Shown: positions 1-5,372 of the stretch, piece after piece
Layout of the letters: every line of letters begins with the position of its first letter
Position numbering within the stretch: position 1 is the first letter of the stretch
Program-made: the position numbers and the translations under genes
NCBI GenBank assembly: GCA_016287555.1
Contig: JAEFAK010000130.1
Span: forward strand, 1 to 5,436
Direction: 5' to 3'
Origin: Oscillospiraceae bacterium
GTDB lineage: Bacteria; Bacillota; Clostridia; Oscillospirales; Oscillospiraceae
Length of the DNA: 5,436 nucleotides
The notes under the pieces: model-generated
The model's input: only the letters and a program-made list of their open reading frames with translations
Database searches by the model: none
What the model was told of the DNA's origin: nothing

Positions 1-182
1 ATCGTGTCCTTGTGCTCCCTGTCCGAGAGGGTCGAGGCCTCGCCCGTCGTGCCACAGATGCAGATGGCGTCGACGCCCTGCTCTATCTGCCAGTCGATGA
101 GCCTGCCGAGCTTTTCGTAATCAACGCCGTCTGCCGTCAGCGGCGTTATGAGCGCTGTGCATATTCCTTCAAAGATCGCCAT
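1..182 (-). CDS. dapA: 4-hydroxy-tetrahydrodipicolinate synthase, N-terminal part (runs off the left edge)
   Basis: Only the first 60 codons are in the window. DapA condenses pyruvate with aspartate semialdehyde in the cytoplasm, the first committed step to diaminopimelate and lysine. The visible protein starts MAIFEGICTALITPLTADG, the usual beginning of the DapA/NAL TIM-barrel family, and continues to the signature GTTGEAS at residues 44-50, whose threonines line the pyruvate-binding site. The Schiff-base lysine and catalytic tyrosine lie outside the window. The ATG at 182-180 is preceded by GGAGG at 195-191 with 8 nt spacing, which fixes the start. The gene sits directly behind a lysine riboswitch and terminator, which strongly favours DapA over other members of the aldolase family such as N-acetylneuraminate lyase. 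Confidence 0.93.
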   Translation of the reverse strand, partial: MAIFEGICTALITPLTADGVDYEKLGRLIDWQIEQGVDAICICGTTGEASTLSDREHKDT

Positions 183-202
183 TTTTCCTGCCTCCGAAAT
201 AT

Positions 203-234
203 AAAAAAATTGCCGCTCGGGATAGGAGCGCCAA
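203..234 (-). terminator. Intrinsic terminator of the lysine riboswitch expression platform
   Basis: Read on the minus strand, TTGGCGCTC (234-226) pairs with GAGCGGCAA (218-210). This makes a 9-position stem with one G-G mismatch around a 7-nt loop, immediately followed by seven T (209-203). The T-run ends 20 nt before the dapA start and just before its ribosome-binding site, so termination here would yield a leader-only transcript. The 5' arm is shared with the antiterminator, as expected for riboswitch-controlled attenuation. Confidence 0.85.
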
Positions 235-281
235 ATTACGTACTCCGCCCGCATGGGGCGGCCATGTAATCCGGATAGCTC
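226..281 (-). promoter_or_regulatory. Antiterminator of the lysine riboswitch (alternative fold)
   Basis: On the minus strand CCGGATTAC (274-266) pairs over all nine positions (two G-U) with GTAATTTGG (239-231). After a small internal loop the helix extends with GAGC (281-278) against GCTC (229-226). The enclosed segment holds its own 6-bp GC hairpin, CCGCCC/GGGCGG (261-256 with 250-245). The helix uses bases from the 3' arm of riboswitch helix P1 and also the 5' arm of the terminator, so it cannot coexist with either. This is inferred by hand pairing, not by an energy calculation. Confidence 0.7.
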
Positions 282-440
282 TCCGCGGCTCTCGCCGCGA
301 CAGTCAAACGGCTGTTTGCCGTTTGCCCAGCGCCGACGCCCCCGCGGAGAAGGCCGGCGCTTCGGCAGCGGCGCCTTTCCCCCGGCAGGTTCTCGCGACC
401 TTGCCGCCGGGATACTCTTCGCGCGCTGCGCCTCTATCTC
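274..440 (-). ncRNA. Lysine riboswitch (L box) aptamer upstream of dapA
   Basis: This RNA element binds lysine and controls dapA transcription. Read on the minus strand, it has the L-box conserved blocks in order: GATAGAGGCGC (438-428), AAGAGTA, GGGGAAAGG, CCGAAGC, GCTGGG, ACTGTC and GGAGAGCTATC (284-274). Helices can be traced. P1 is GATAG (438-434) with CTATC (278-274). Upper P2 is CCCGGC/GCCGGG continued by AGGT/ACCT after a 4-nt bulge. P3 is AGCGCCG/CGGCGCT (361-355 with 335-329). P4 is a perfect 8-bp CAAACGGC/GCCGTTTG (325-318 with 312-305). P5 is CGCGGC/GCCGCG closed by a GAGA tetraloop (299-284). The block order and spacing agree with the known lysC leader of Bacillus subtilis. High lysine should stabilise P1, free the terminator arm and stop transcription. 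Confidence 0.95.
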
Positions 441-453
441 GTTTGTTTAGGAG

Positions 454-482
454 AATATATCATTGCCGCAATGAATTGTCAA
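454..482 (-). promoter_or_regulatory. Sigma-70 type promoter of the dapA leader
   Basis: On the minus strand a perfect -35 box TTGACA (482-477) is followed, after exactly 17 nt, by TATATT (459-454), which matches the -10 consensus in five of six bases. The start of transcription is predicted near 447, a few bases before the first conserved block of the lysine riboswitch, giving a leader of about 265 nt. The promoter points away from the acetyltransferase gene on the other strand. Confidence 0.88.
460..474. repeat. Perfect 6-bp-arm dyad in the dapA promoter spacer
   Basis: TCATTG-CCG-CAATGA is a 15-bp perfect inverted repeat with a 3-nt centre, lying wholly between the -35 and -10 boxes of the dapA promoter. 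That is a position where a repressor or activator dimer could act. No known operator is recognised and the match could be chance, so this is only a candidate site. Confidence 0.35.
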
Positions 483-522
483 GCAAAAAATGTCAAGAAG
501 GTTTTTCGTCCCCGCGCAAGCC

Positions 523-551
523 TTGCCGCAGGCGCGGAGATATGATAGATT
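523..551 (+). promoter_or_regulatory. Possible promoter of the acetyltransferase gene
   Basis: TTGCCG (523-528) and TAGATT (546-551) are separated by 17 nt, each matching four of six consensus bases. An alternative -10, TATGAT (541-546), is closer to consensus but lacks a good -35. Some promoter is needed between the divergent dapA promoter and the gene at 600, but which of these is used cannot be told from sequence. Confidence 0.3.
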
Positions 552-599
552 AATTGTGTGAAACAGCCGGGCGTACCGGCGATCGCGGAAGGACTTGAA

Positions 600-1241
600 A
601 TGAATAATCTTGCAGGATATGAAAATATGCTCGTGCGCGCACGCTGCGTTGACGGCGCCGTCTTCACCGGGCCCGCGCAATGGTACCCGTCGGAGCATAT
701 GCGGGACGAATTCGGCGAGGACGACGAGGCCCTGAAGATAGGCGATACCTACGTTTACGGCAGCATCATCGAGGAGATCGAGGTGCTGCGGCGGGAGGTC
801 TGCATCCCCGTCCGCGACTGGATCGAGGCGAAGGAGGAGATAGCCCGGTGGTTCGCCGGGCGCTGGAGCGTCCCGCTGGAAGCCTACCGCGAGAGCATAA
901 GCGAGTGCATCCGGCTCGAGGACTCCGTGCCGCAGTGGTACGTCGTCGTCCGCGGCAGCAGGATAATCGGCGGCTGCGGCGTCATTGAAAACGATTTTCA
1001 CGAGCGAAAGGACCTGACGCCCAACGTCTGCGCCGTCTACGTGGACGAGGAGTACAGAAACGAGGGCATAGCGGGCTTCATGCTCGGCTTCGTCTGCGAG
1101 GACATGGCTCGGCTCGGGTACGGGACGCTCTACCTGCTGACTGACCACGAGGGCTTTTACGAAAGGTACGGCTGGGAATATCTCTGTCAGGCGCGCTGCG
1201 ACGACGGGACGCTCTCGCGCATGTACGTACATAAAGAGTGA
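600..1241 (+). CDS. GNAT family N-acetyltransferase with an N-terminal Sm/SH3-like domain
   Basis: The 213-residue protein is predicted to transfer an acetyl group from acetyl-CoA to an unknown amine in the cytoplasm. The C-terminal half (about 78-210) is a GNAT fold. WYVVVRGSRIIGGCGVI (113-129) forms the central strands. VYVDEEYRNEGIAGFML (146-162) is motif A, with the acetyl-CoA signature R153-N-E-G156-I-A158. FYERYGWEYL (186-195) is the usual C-terminal motif. Residues 1-64 are a separate acidic, strand-rich segment (YENMLVRARCVDGAVFTG... then FGEDDEALKIG... then GSIIEEIEVL) that resembles small bacterial LSM/SH3-like barrels; this is an inference from pattern. The ATG at 600 is chosen because GGAAGGA (587-593) lies 6 nt upstream. 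A GTG at 558 in the same frame would add 14 residues but has no ribosome-binding site. A methyltransferase gene follows after 29 nt and is probably co-transcribed. Confidence 0.82.
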   Translation: MNNLAGYENMLVRARCVDGAVFTGPAQWYPSEHMRDEFGEDDEALKIGDTYVYGSIIEEIEVLRREVCIPVRDWIEAKEEIARWFAGRWSVPLEAYRESISECIRLEDSVPQWYVVVRGSRIIGGCGVIENDFHERKDLTPNVCAVYVDEEYRNEGIAGFMLGFVCEDMARLGYGTLYLLTDHEGFYERYGWEYLCQARCDDGTLSRMYVHKE

Positions 1242-1270
1242 CGCCGGGCGCGGAGAAATGAGGAAGAAAA

Positions 1271-2098
1271 ATGGCGTTCGATTTTGAAGAAGAGTCGAAA
1301 AAGTTTGCCGCGCTCTCGCGCGAAGAGATAGTGAGCGGCTTTTACGGGCAGACGGACGAGGACGGGCGGCTCGAAAAGACCCGGCACGGCCAGCTCGAAT
1401 TCCGCACGACGATGAGCTATATCCGCCGCTTTGCAGGCAGGGGCTCGAAGGTGCTGGAGATCGGCGCGGGGACGGGGAGGTACTCCGTCGCGCTCGCAAG
1501 GGAGGGCATGGACGTGACCGCCGTGGAGCTTGTGGAGAGCAACCTCGCGCAGCTCAGAGCCAACGCCCGCGGGCTTGATAATCTCCGGGCGTACCGCGGC
1601 GATGCGACGGACCTGAACATGCTTCCCGACGGCGAGTTCGACGCGACCCTCGTTTTCGGGCCCATGTATCACCTCTACGATCCGGAGGAGGTAGGCCGCG
1701 CCGTCGACGAGGCTATCCGAGTCACGAAACCGGGCGGCGCGCTCCTTTTCGCCTTCATTTCCGTCTACGCGATCATGTACGCCAATTATTTATACGGCAA
1801 CTGGGCCTTCGGGCAGAAGGAGAACTTCACGGAGGACGGAAAGACGAGGCATTTCAAGGAGCAGCTCTTCACGGGGTACGACGTCGTCGAATTCGAGCGC
1901 CTTTTTGAGGACAGGCCCGTCGAATGGATAACGACGGCGGGGGTCGACGGCCTGCTCGAGCCCATAGAAAAGCGCCCGGATTTCAGCATTCCGGACGCGG
2001 ACTTCGACGCATTTGCCGCGTGGTATCTGCAGATCGCGGAAAAGCGCGAGCTGCTCGGCTGCACGAACCACCTTCTGTACGTCTGCCGCAAAAACTGA
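1271..2098 (+). CDS. Class I SAM-dependent methyltransferase
   Basis: The 275-residue cytoplasmic protein is predicted to transfer a methyl group from S-adenosylmethionine; the acceptor is unknown. Motif I is VLEIGAGTGRYS (61-72), the glycine-rich SAM loop. Motif II ends in the ribose-binding acid of TAVEL (E86). GDATDL (110-115) carries the likely adenine-contacting aspartate. FDATLVFGPMYHLYD (123-137) and VTKPGGALLFAF (151-162) are the usual post-motifs. The segment after about 165 is rich in aromatic and acidic residues and probably forms the substrate lid. The arrangement fits the broad Methyltransf_11/25 type found in many small-molecule methylases. The ATG has an AGGA at 1261-1264 with 6 nt spacing. 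No terminator hairpin is visible between its stop and the cobT promoter, so read-through into the cob genes is possible. Confidence 0.85.
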   Translation: MAFDFEEESKKFAALSREEIVSGFYGQTDEDGRLEKTRHGQLEFRTTMSYIRRFAGRGSKVLEIGAGTGRYSVALAREGMDVTAVELVESNLAQLRANARGLDNLRAYRGDATDLNMLPDGEFDATLVFGPMYHLYDPEEVGRAVDEAIRVTKPGGALLFAFISVYAIMYANYLYGNWAFGQKENFTEDGKTRHFKEQLFTGYDVVEFERLFEDRPVEWITTAGVDGLLEPIEKRPDFSIPDADFDAFAAWYLQIAEKRELLGCTNHLLYVCRKN

Positions 2099-2116
2099 CC
2101 TTCCCGGGATTTGCAT

Positions 2117-2144
2117 TTGCGCCCGCCGCGTGGTAGTGTATAAT
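2117..2144 (+). promoter_or_regulatory. Promoter of the cobT-cobS-phosphatase operon
   Basis: A perfect -10 box TATAAT (2139-2144) lies in the 79-nt gap ahead of cobT, with a weak -35 TTGCGC (2117-2122) 16 nt upstream. Transcription should begin near 2151, leaving a leader of only about 27 nt. That is too short to hold a cobalamin riboswitch, so B12 control at this promoter would need another mechanism. Confidence 0.6.
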
Positions 2145-2177
2145 AGTTAAAAGGATAAACTTTCGGAGGAAAAGACC

Positions 2178-3224
2178 ATGGATATACGCATCTCCCCCGC
2201 CTCGCGCGAGGCCTATGAGGCCGCGCAGAAGAGGTGGGACGCCATAGCAAAGCCGCTCGGCAGCCTCGGCCTGCTCGAGCAGACCGTCTGCCGCATGGCC
2301 GCCGCCCGCGGCACGGCGAAGGTCGCGACGGGCAAGCGCGCCGTCGTCGTCATGTGCGCGGACAACGGCGTCGTCGCCGAGGGCGTCACGCAGACGGGGC
2401 AGGAGGTCACGGCTATCGTCACGGAGAACATGTCCTCCGGCGATACGAGCGTATGCCAGATGTCGCGCGCCTTCGGCGCGGAGGTCTTCCCCGTCGATAT
2501 AGGCGTCGCGCGCCCCGTCTCCGGGGAGCGCATCATTCAGAAAAATATCCGCCGCGGGACGGCGAACATGGCGGTCGAGCCCGCCATGAGCCGCGCCGAG
2601 TGCGAAAAGGCCATAGCCGTCGGCATGGAGATCGTCGGCGAGCTCGCCGCGAAGGGCTACGGCCTCATAGCCACCGGCGAGATGGGCATAGGCAATACGA
2701 CCTCCTCCAGCGCCGTCGCCTCGGTCCTCCTCGGGCGCGATCCGGCCGAGATGACGGGGCGCGGAGCGGGCCTCTCCGGCGAGGGGCTAAAGCGCAAGGT
2801 CGCGGCCATAAAGCGCGCGATAGAGATAAACTCCCCCAATCCCGGCGACGCGGTCGACGTGCTCTCGAAGGTCGGCGGGTTGGACATAGCCGGCCTCGCC
2901 GGGGTCTTCCTCGGCGGCGCCAAATACCACGTGCCCGTAATTATAGACGGGTTCATATCCTCCGTCGCGGCGCTGTGCGCGATGCGCATCGCCCCGGAGG
3001 CCGCGGGCTATATGCTCGCCAGCCACGTCTCCTCCGAGCCCGCGGGCATGCTCCTCATCGACTCGCTCGGCCTGGAGGCCCCCATCCACGCGCATCTCTG
3101 CCTCGGCGAGGGGACGGGCGCAGTCTGCCTCATGCCTCTCATCGATGCGGCGCTCGCCGTCTACAACGGCATGAGCACCTTCGAGGATATAAACGTCGAG
3201 GCCTATACCCCCTTCACGACCTGA
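2178..3224 (+). CDS. cobT: Nicotinate-nucleotide--dimethylbenzimidazole phosphoribosyltransferase
   Basis: CobT moves the phosphoribosyl group of nicotinate mononucleotide onto the cobalamin lower-ligand base, giving alpha-ribazole 5'-phosphate. At 348 residues it is close to the Salmonella enzyme (356). Family motifs are all present: KPLGSLGLLE (25-34); CADNGVVAEGVTQTGQEVT (60-78), which helps form the base pocket; ATGEMGIGNTT (165-175) with conserved E168; and CLGEGTGAVCLMPL (308-321), whose E311 corresponds to the catalytic glutamate (Glu317 in Salmonella). GGAGG at 2165-2169 is 8 nt before the ATG. The gene is first in the operon and cobS starts 14 nt after its stop. The base actually used cannot be read from sequence; many anaerobes activate other benzimidazoles or purines. 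Confidence 0.96.
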   Translation: MDIRISPASREAYEAAQKRWDAIAKPLGSLGLLEQTVCRMAAARGTAKVATGKRAVVVMCADNGVVAEGVTQTGQEVTAIVTENMSSGDTSVCQMSRAFGAEVFPVDIGVARPVSGERIIQKNIRRGTANMAVEPAMSRAECEKAIAVGMEIVGELAAKGYGLIATGEMGIGNTTSSSAVASVLLGRDPAEMTGRGAGLSGEGLKRKVAAIKRAIEINSPNPGDAVDVLSKVGGLDIAGLAGVFLGGAKYHVPVIIDGFISSVAALCAMRIAPEAAGYMLASHVSSEPAGMLLIDSLGLEAPIHAHLCLGEGTGAVCLMPLIDAALAVYNGMSTFEDINVEAYTPFTT

Positions 3225-3238
3225 AACGGAGGGATAAG

Positions 3239-4015
3239 ATGAACGTCCTGCGCTCGCTCGCGATAGCGTTTACGATGTATTCCCGCATTCCCGCCCCGCG
3301 CGTAAAATGGGAAAAGAAGGCCATGTCGCTGGCGCTCTGCTTCTTCCCGCTCGTCGGCGCGGTCATAGGCGCGCTCATGTGCGTGTGGTGGTCCCTCGCG
3401 GGGCTCCTCAAGCTCGGCGCGATACTTCGCGCGGCGGGCATGCTGCTCATCCCCGTCGCCGTCTCGGGCGCCGTGCATCTCGACGGCTTCGCCGACGTCT
3501 CGGACGCGCTCGGCTCGCGCCAGCCGCGCGAGCGCAAGCTCGAGATACTCAAGGATTCGCATACCGGCGCCTTCGCGATAATCACTGTCGTCTGCTACAT
3601 GATCCTCTTCTTCGCGGCGTGGTGCGCCTTTTACGGCGAGGCGAGGACGGTCGTCGCCCTCGCGATAACGCCCGTTCTCTCCCGCGCGCTCTCTGCGCTG
3701 GCGGCGATGTGCTTCAAAAACGCGAGGGGCTCCGGCCTTCTCGCGACGTTCACCGACGCCGCGCAGAAAACTGCGGGCCGCATCGTCTCCGTCGTCTGGA
3801 TCGCCGCCGCCTGCGCTGCGATGATATGGCTCTCACCCATAGCCGGCCTCGCCGCCGTCATAGGCGCGGGGGTAGCCTTCGCGGCCTACGCGGTCACAGC
3901 CTATACGCAGTTCGGCGGGACGACGGGCGACCTCGCGGGCTGGTTCACGCAGGTCTGCGAGCTGCTCAGTGTCCTCGCGGCGGTCATCGCGCTGCATATC
4001 GCGGAGGTCGTCTGA
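3239..4015 (+). CDS. cobS: Adenosylcobinamide-GDP ribazoletransferase (cobalamin synthase)
   Basis: CobS is an integral membrane enzyme that joins alpha-ribazole (or its 5'-phosphate) to adenosylcobinamide-GDP, completing the cobalamin nucleotide loop. The 258-residue protein has the family's normal length and several hydrophobic spans (roughly 31-55, 61-79, 112-132, 136-156, 181-218 and 241-254). Diagnostic motifs are HLDGFADVSDAL (80-91), with the metal-binding aspartates, LKDSHTGAFA (104-113), and FGGTTGDLAGWFTQVCEL (225-242). The ATG at 3239 is preceded by GGAGGG (3228-3233) with 5 nt spacing. Its stop codon overlaps the start of the phosphatase gene by one base, so translation of the two is probably coupled. 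The family motif usually reads GGLDGLADTxDA; HLDGFAD is a mild variant. Confidence 0.95.
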   Translation: MNVLRSLAIAFTMYSRIPAPRVKWEKKAMSLALCFFPLVGAVIGALMCVWWSLAGLLKLGAILRAAGMLLIPVAVSGAVHLDGFADVSDALGSRQPRERKLEILKDSHTGAFAIITVVCYMILFFAAWCAFYGEARTVVALAITPVLSRALSALAAMCFKNARGSGLLATFTDAAQKTAGRIVSVVWIAAACAAMIWLSPIAGLAAVIGAGVAFAAYAVTAYTQFGGTTGDLAGWFTQVCELLSVLAAVIALHIAEVV

Positions 4016-4584
4016 TGGAGCTCATACTCATGCGCCACGCGGCGACGGCGGGCAACCTCCTGCGCCGCTATATAGGAACGACAGACGAGCCCCTCTCCCC
4101 GGAGGGCCGCGCCGCGGCGCAGGCCGTGCGCGCTCCGAGGGCGGAGCTCGTTTTCGTAAGTCCCCTGCTCCGCTGCCGCGAGACGGCGGAGATATGCTTC
4201 CCCGGCGCCGAGCAGATCGTCGTCCCCGACCTGCGCGAGACGGACTTCGGCCTCTTTGAAAACAAGAGCTACGAGGACCTGCGCGAGGTCCCGGAGTACG
4301 TCCGCTGGCTCGAGAGCGGCGGGACGCTCCCCTTCCCCGGCGGCGAGTCGCGTGGGGAGGCCGAGGCGCGCGCCCTGCGCGGACTGGACTTCATCCTCGA
4401 TACGAACAAAAAAAGCCCCGCCGCGGTCGTTGCCCACGGCGGGACCATTATGGCCATCATGGCCGCGCGCGGCGAGCCGCGGCGCGGATATTACGACTGG
4501 CAGCTCCCCAACTGCGGCTTCATCCGCGTCAGGGTCGAGGGAGAAAGGCTCGTCCTACTTCCCGAAGCCGCCGCCGACGCTTAA
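4015..4584 (+). CDS. cobC: Histidine phosphatase, probable alpha-ribazole phosphatase (CobC-like)
   Basis: CobC-type enzymes remove the 5'-phosphate from alpha-ribazole phosphate or from cobalamin phosphate. The 189-residue protein is a branch 1 histidine phosphatase. R7-H8 in LILMRHAATAGN supplies the phosphorylated histidine, R53 lies in SPLLRCRETAEI, E75 in LRETDFG is the likely proton donor, and H141 in VVAHGGT is the second catalytic histidine. RYIGTTDEPLSPEG (18-31) is a stretch common in CobC-like members. The first motif reads RHA instead of the usual RHG. The ATG overlaps the cobS stop (TGATG), with GGAGG at 4003-4007 inside cobS. The substrate is assigned from the operon; a general sugar-phosphate or phosphoglycerate phosphatase is the alternative. 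Its 3' end overlaps the convergent SDR gene by 30 nt. Confidence 0.82.
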   Translation: MELILMRHAATAGNLLRRYIGTTDEPLSPEGRAAAQAVRAPRAELVFVSPLLRCRETAEICFPGAEQIVVPDLRETDFGLFENKSYEDLREVPEYVRWLESGGTLPFPGGESRGEAEARALRGLDFILDTNKKSPAAVVAHGGTIMAIMAARGEPRRGYYDWQLPNCGFIRVRVEGERLVLLPEAAADA

Positions 4585-5280
4585 TACCTGCCCCGTTATG
4601 AACGAGGCGCGCTCCGAGGCGAGGAACGCGACCGCCTGCGCGACGTCCTCCGGCGTCCCGATGCGGCCGAGCGGCGTATCCTCGGCCATCGCCCGCCTGT
4701 CCTCGGCGGAAAACTCCGCGAGCATCGCCGTCTCGATGCAGCCGGGCGCGACGCAGTTTACCCGCACGCCCGAGGGGCCGACCTCCTTGGCCAGCGCCGT
4801 CGTCAGGCCGATGAGCCCCGCCTTCGCGGCGGAATAGGCCGCTTCGCACGAGCCGCCGACCTCGCCCCAGACGGAGGAGACGTTGATCACCGAGCCGCGG
4901 CGCGCGCGTATCATCGAGGGCAGCGCCTCGCGGCAGCAGAAAAACGCGCCGTCGAGCGCGATGGCCGTCACGCTGCGCCACTCCGCGTCGGTCATATCCT
5001 GCAGCAGCCCGCGCCAGGCGCGGCCAGCGTTGTTGACGAGGACCTCCGGCAGACCGGGGCCCGCCTCCAGCTCGGCGAACATGGCCCTGACGGACGCGGG
5101 ATCCGTCACGTCGCAGCGCACGGCGAAGCCTCCCAGCTCGTCCGCGAGCGCCTTCGCGGCCCCGGCTGAGGTCAGATAGCATATCTCGGGCAGATAGCCC
5201 TCGGCGGCGCGCGCCCGCGCGATCGCGGAGCCTATGCCGCCCGCGCCGCCCGTTATGAGCGCGGCGGGTCGAATTTCCAT
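4555..5280 (-). CDS. Short-chain dehydrogenase/reductase (SDR), FabG-like
   Basis: This 241-residue protein is a classical SDR, a cytoplasmic NAD(P)(H)-dependent oxidoreductase resembling 3-oxoacyl-ACP reductase. The Rossmann glycine motif is TGGAGGIG (10-17), CDVTD (56-60) contacts adenine, and NNAG (83-86) is intact. The catalytic S136, Y149 and K153 lie in NVSSVWGEVGGSCEAAYSAAK, and the C-terminal GQVLSVGGGFG (230-240) is typical of FabG-type enzymes. The helix-4 asparagine of the N-S-Y-K tetrad is alanine (A108, in IALDGAF). The ATG at 5280 has GGAGG at 5292-5288 with 7 nt spacing; the frame stays open upstream, but that part lacks family similarity and runs into promoter DNA. No fatty-acid genes are nearby, so the true substrate is uncertain. 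Confidence 0.88.
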   Translation of the reverse strand: MEIRPAALITGGAGGIGSAIARARAAEGYLPEICYLTSAGAAKALADELGGFAVRCDVTDPASVRAMFAELEAGPGLPEVLVNNAGRAWRGLLQDMTDAEWRSVTAIALDGAFFCCREALPSMIRARRGSVINVSSVWGEVGGSCEAAYSAAKAGLIGLTTALAKEVGPSGVRVNCVAPGCIETAMLAEFSAEDRRAMAEDTPLGRIGTPEDVAQAVAFLASERASFITGQVLSVGGGFGK

Positions 5281-5302
5281 GTCGGCGCCTCCAAAAAAAG
5301 CC

Positions 5303-5331
5303 TTGACACGCACATAGTATCGTGTTAGAAT
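5303..5331 (+). promoter_or_regulatory. Strong promoter of the initiator tRNA gene
   Basis: A perfect TTGACA (5303-5308) and TAGAAT (5326-5331, five of six consensus bases) are separated by exactly 17 nt. Transcription should start near 5338, about 35 nt before the mature tRNA end, leaving a short 5' leader for RNase P to remove. The spacer carries a weak dyad, ACACG (5306-5310) with CGTGT (5321-5325). Confidence 0.85.
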
Positions 5332-5333
5332 GC

Positions 5334-5362
5334 ATTTTACTACAGGGCGCGGCAAAACGCAA
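5334..5362 (-). promoter_or_regulatory. Possible promoter of the SDR gene
   Basis: On the minus strand TTGCGT (5362-5357) and TAAAAT (5339-5334) are 17 nt apart, predicting a start near 5327 and a leader of about 47 nt before the SDR ATG. The -10 matches consensus in five of six bases and the -35 is moderate. The predicted transcript would begin inside the -10 region of the opposing tRNA promoter. Confidence 0.45.
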
Positions 5363-5372
5363 CCTTCCATAT

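Noticed and set aside
12..450. Short plus-strand open frames across the dapA leader
   Set aside because: They lie on the opposite strand of dapA and the structured riboswitch RNA, lack ribosome-binding sites and resemble no protein.
558..599. GTG start at 558 giving a 14-residue longer acetyltransferase
   Set aside because: There is no ribosome-binding site ahead of 558, whereas ATG 600 has GGAAGGA at good spacing and begins the recognisable N-terminal domain.
447..1499. Long open frame on the minus strand opposite the acetyltransferase and methyltransferase
   Set aside because: It is low-complexity, arginine/alanine/proline-rich sequence with no family motifs, as expected from the complement of GC-rich coding DNA; the plus-strand genes have clear motifs.
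2099..2116. Terminator after the methyltransferase gene
   Set aside because: Only a short TCCCGGGA palindrome is present, with no stable stem and no T-run.
2099..2177. Cobalamin riboswitch ahead of cobT
   Set aside because: The intergenic gap is only 79 nt and lacks a B12-box-like motif; a cobalamin riboswitch needs roughly 200 nt.
2234..3238. Open frame overlapping cobT that continues in frame into cobS
   Set aside because: Before the cobS ATG it is an arginine-rich shadow frame of cobT; the CobS family sequence begins at 3239 behind its own GGAGGG, so it is not a fusion.
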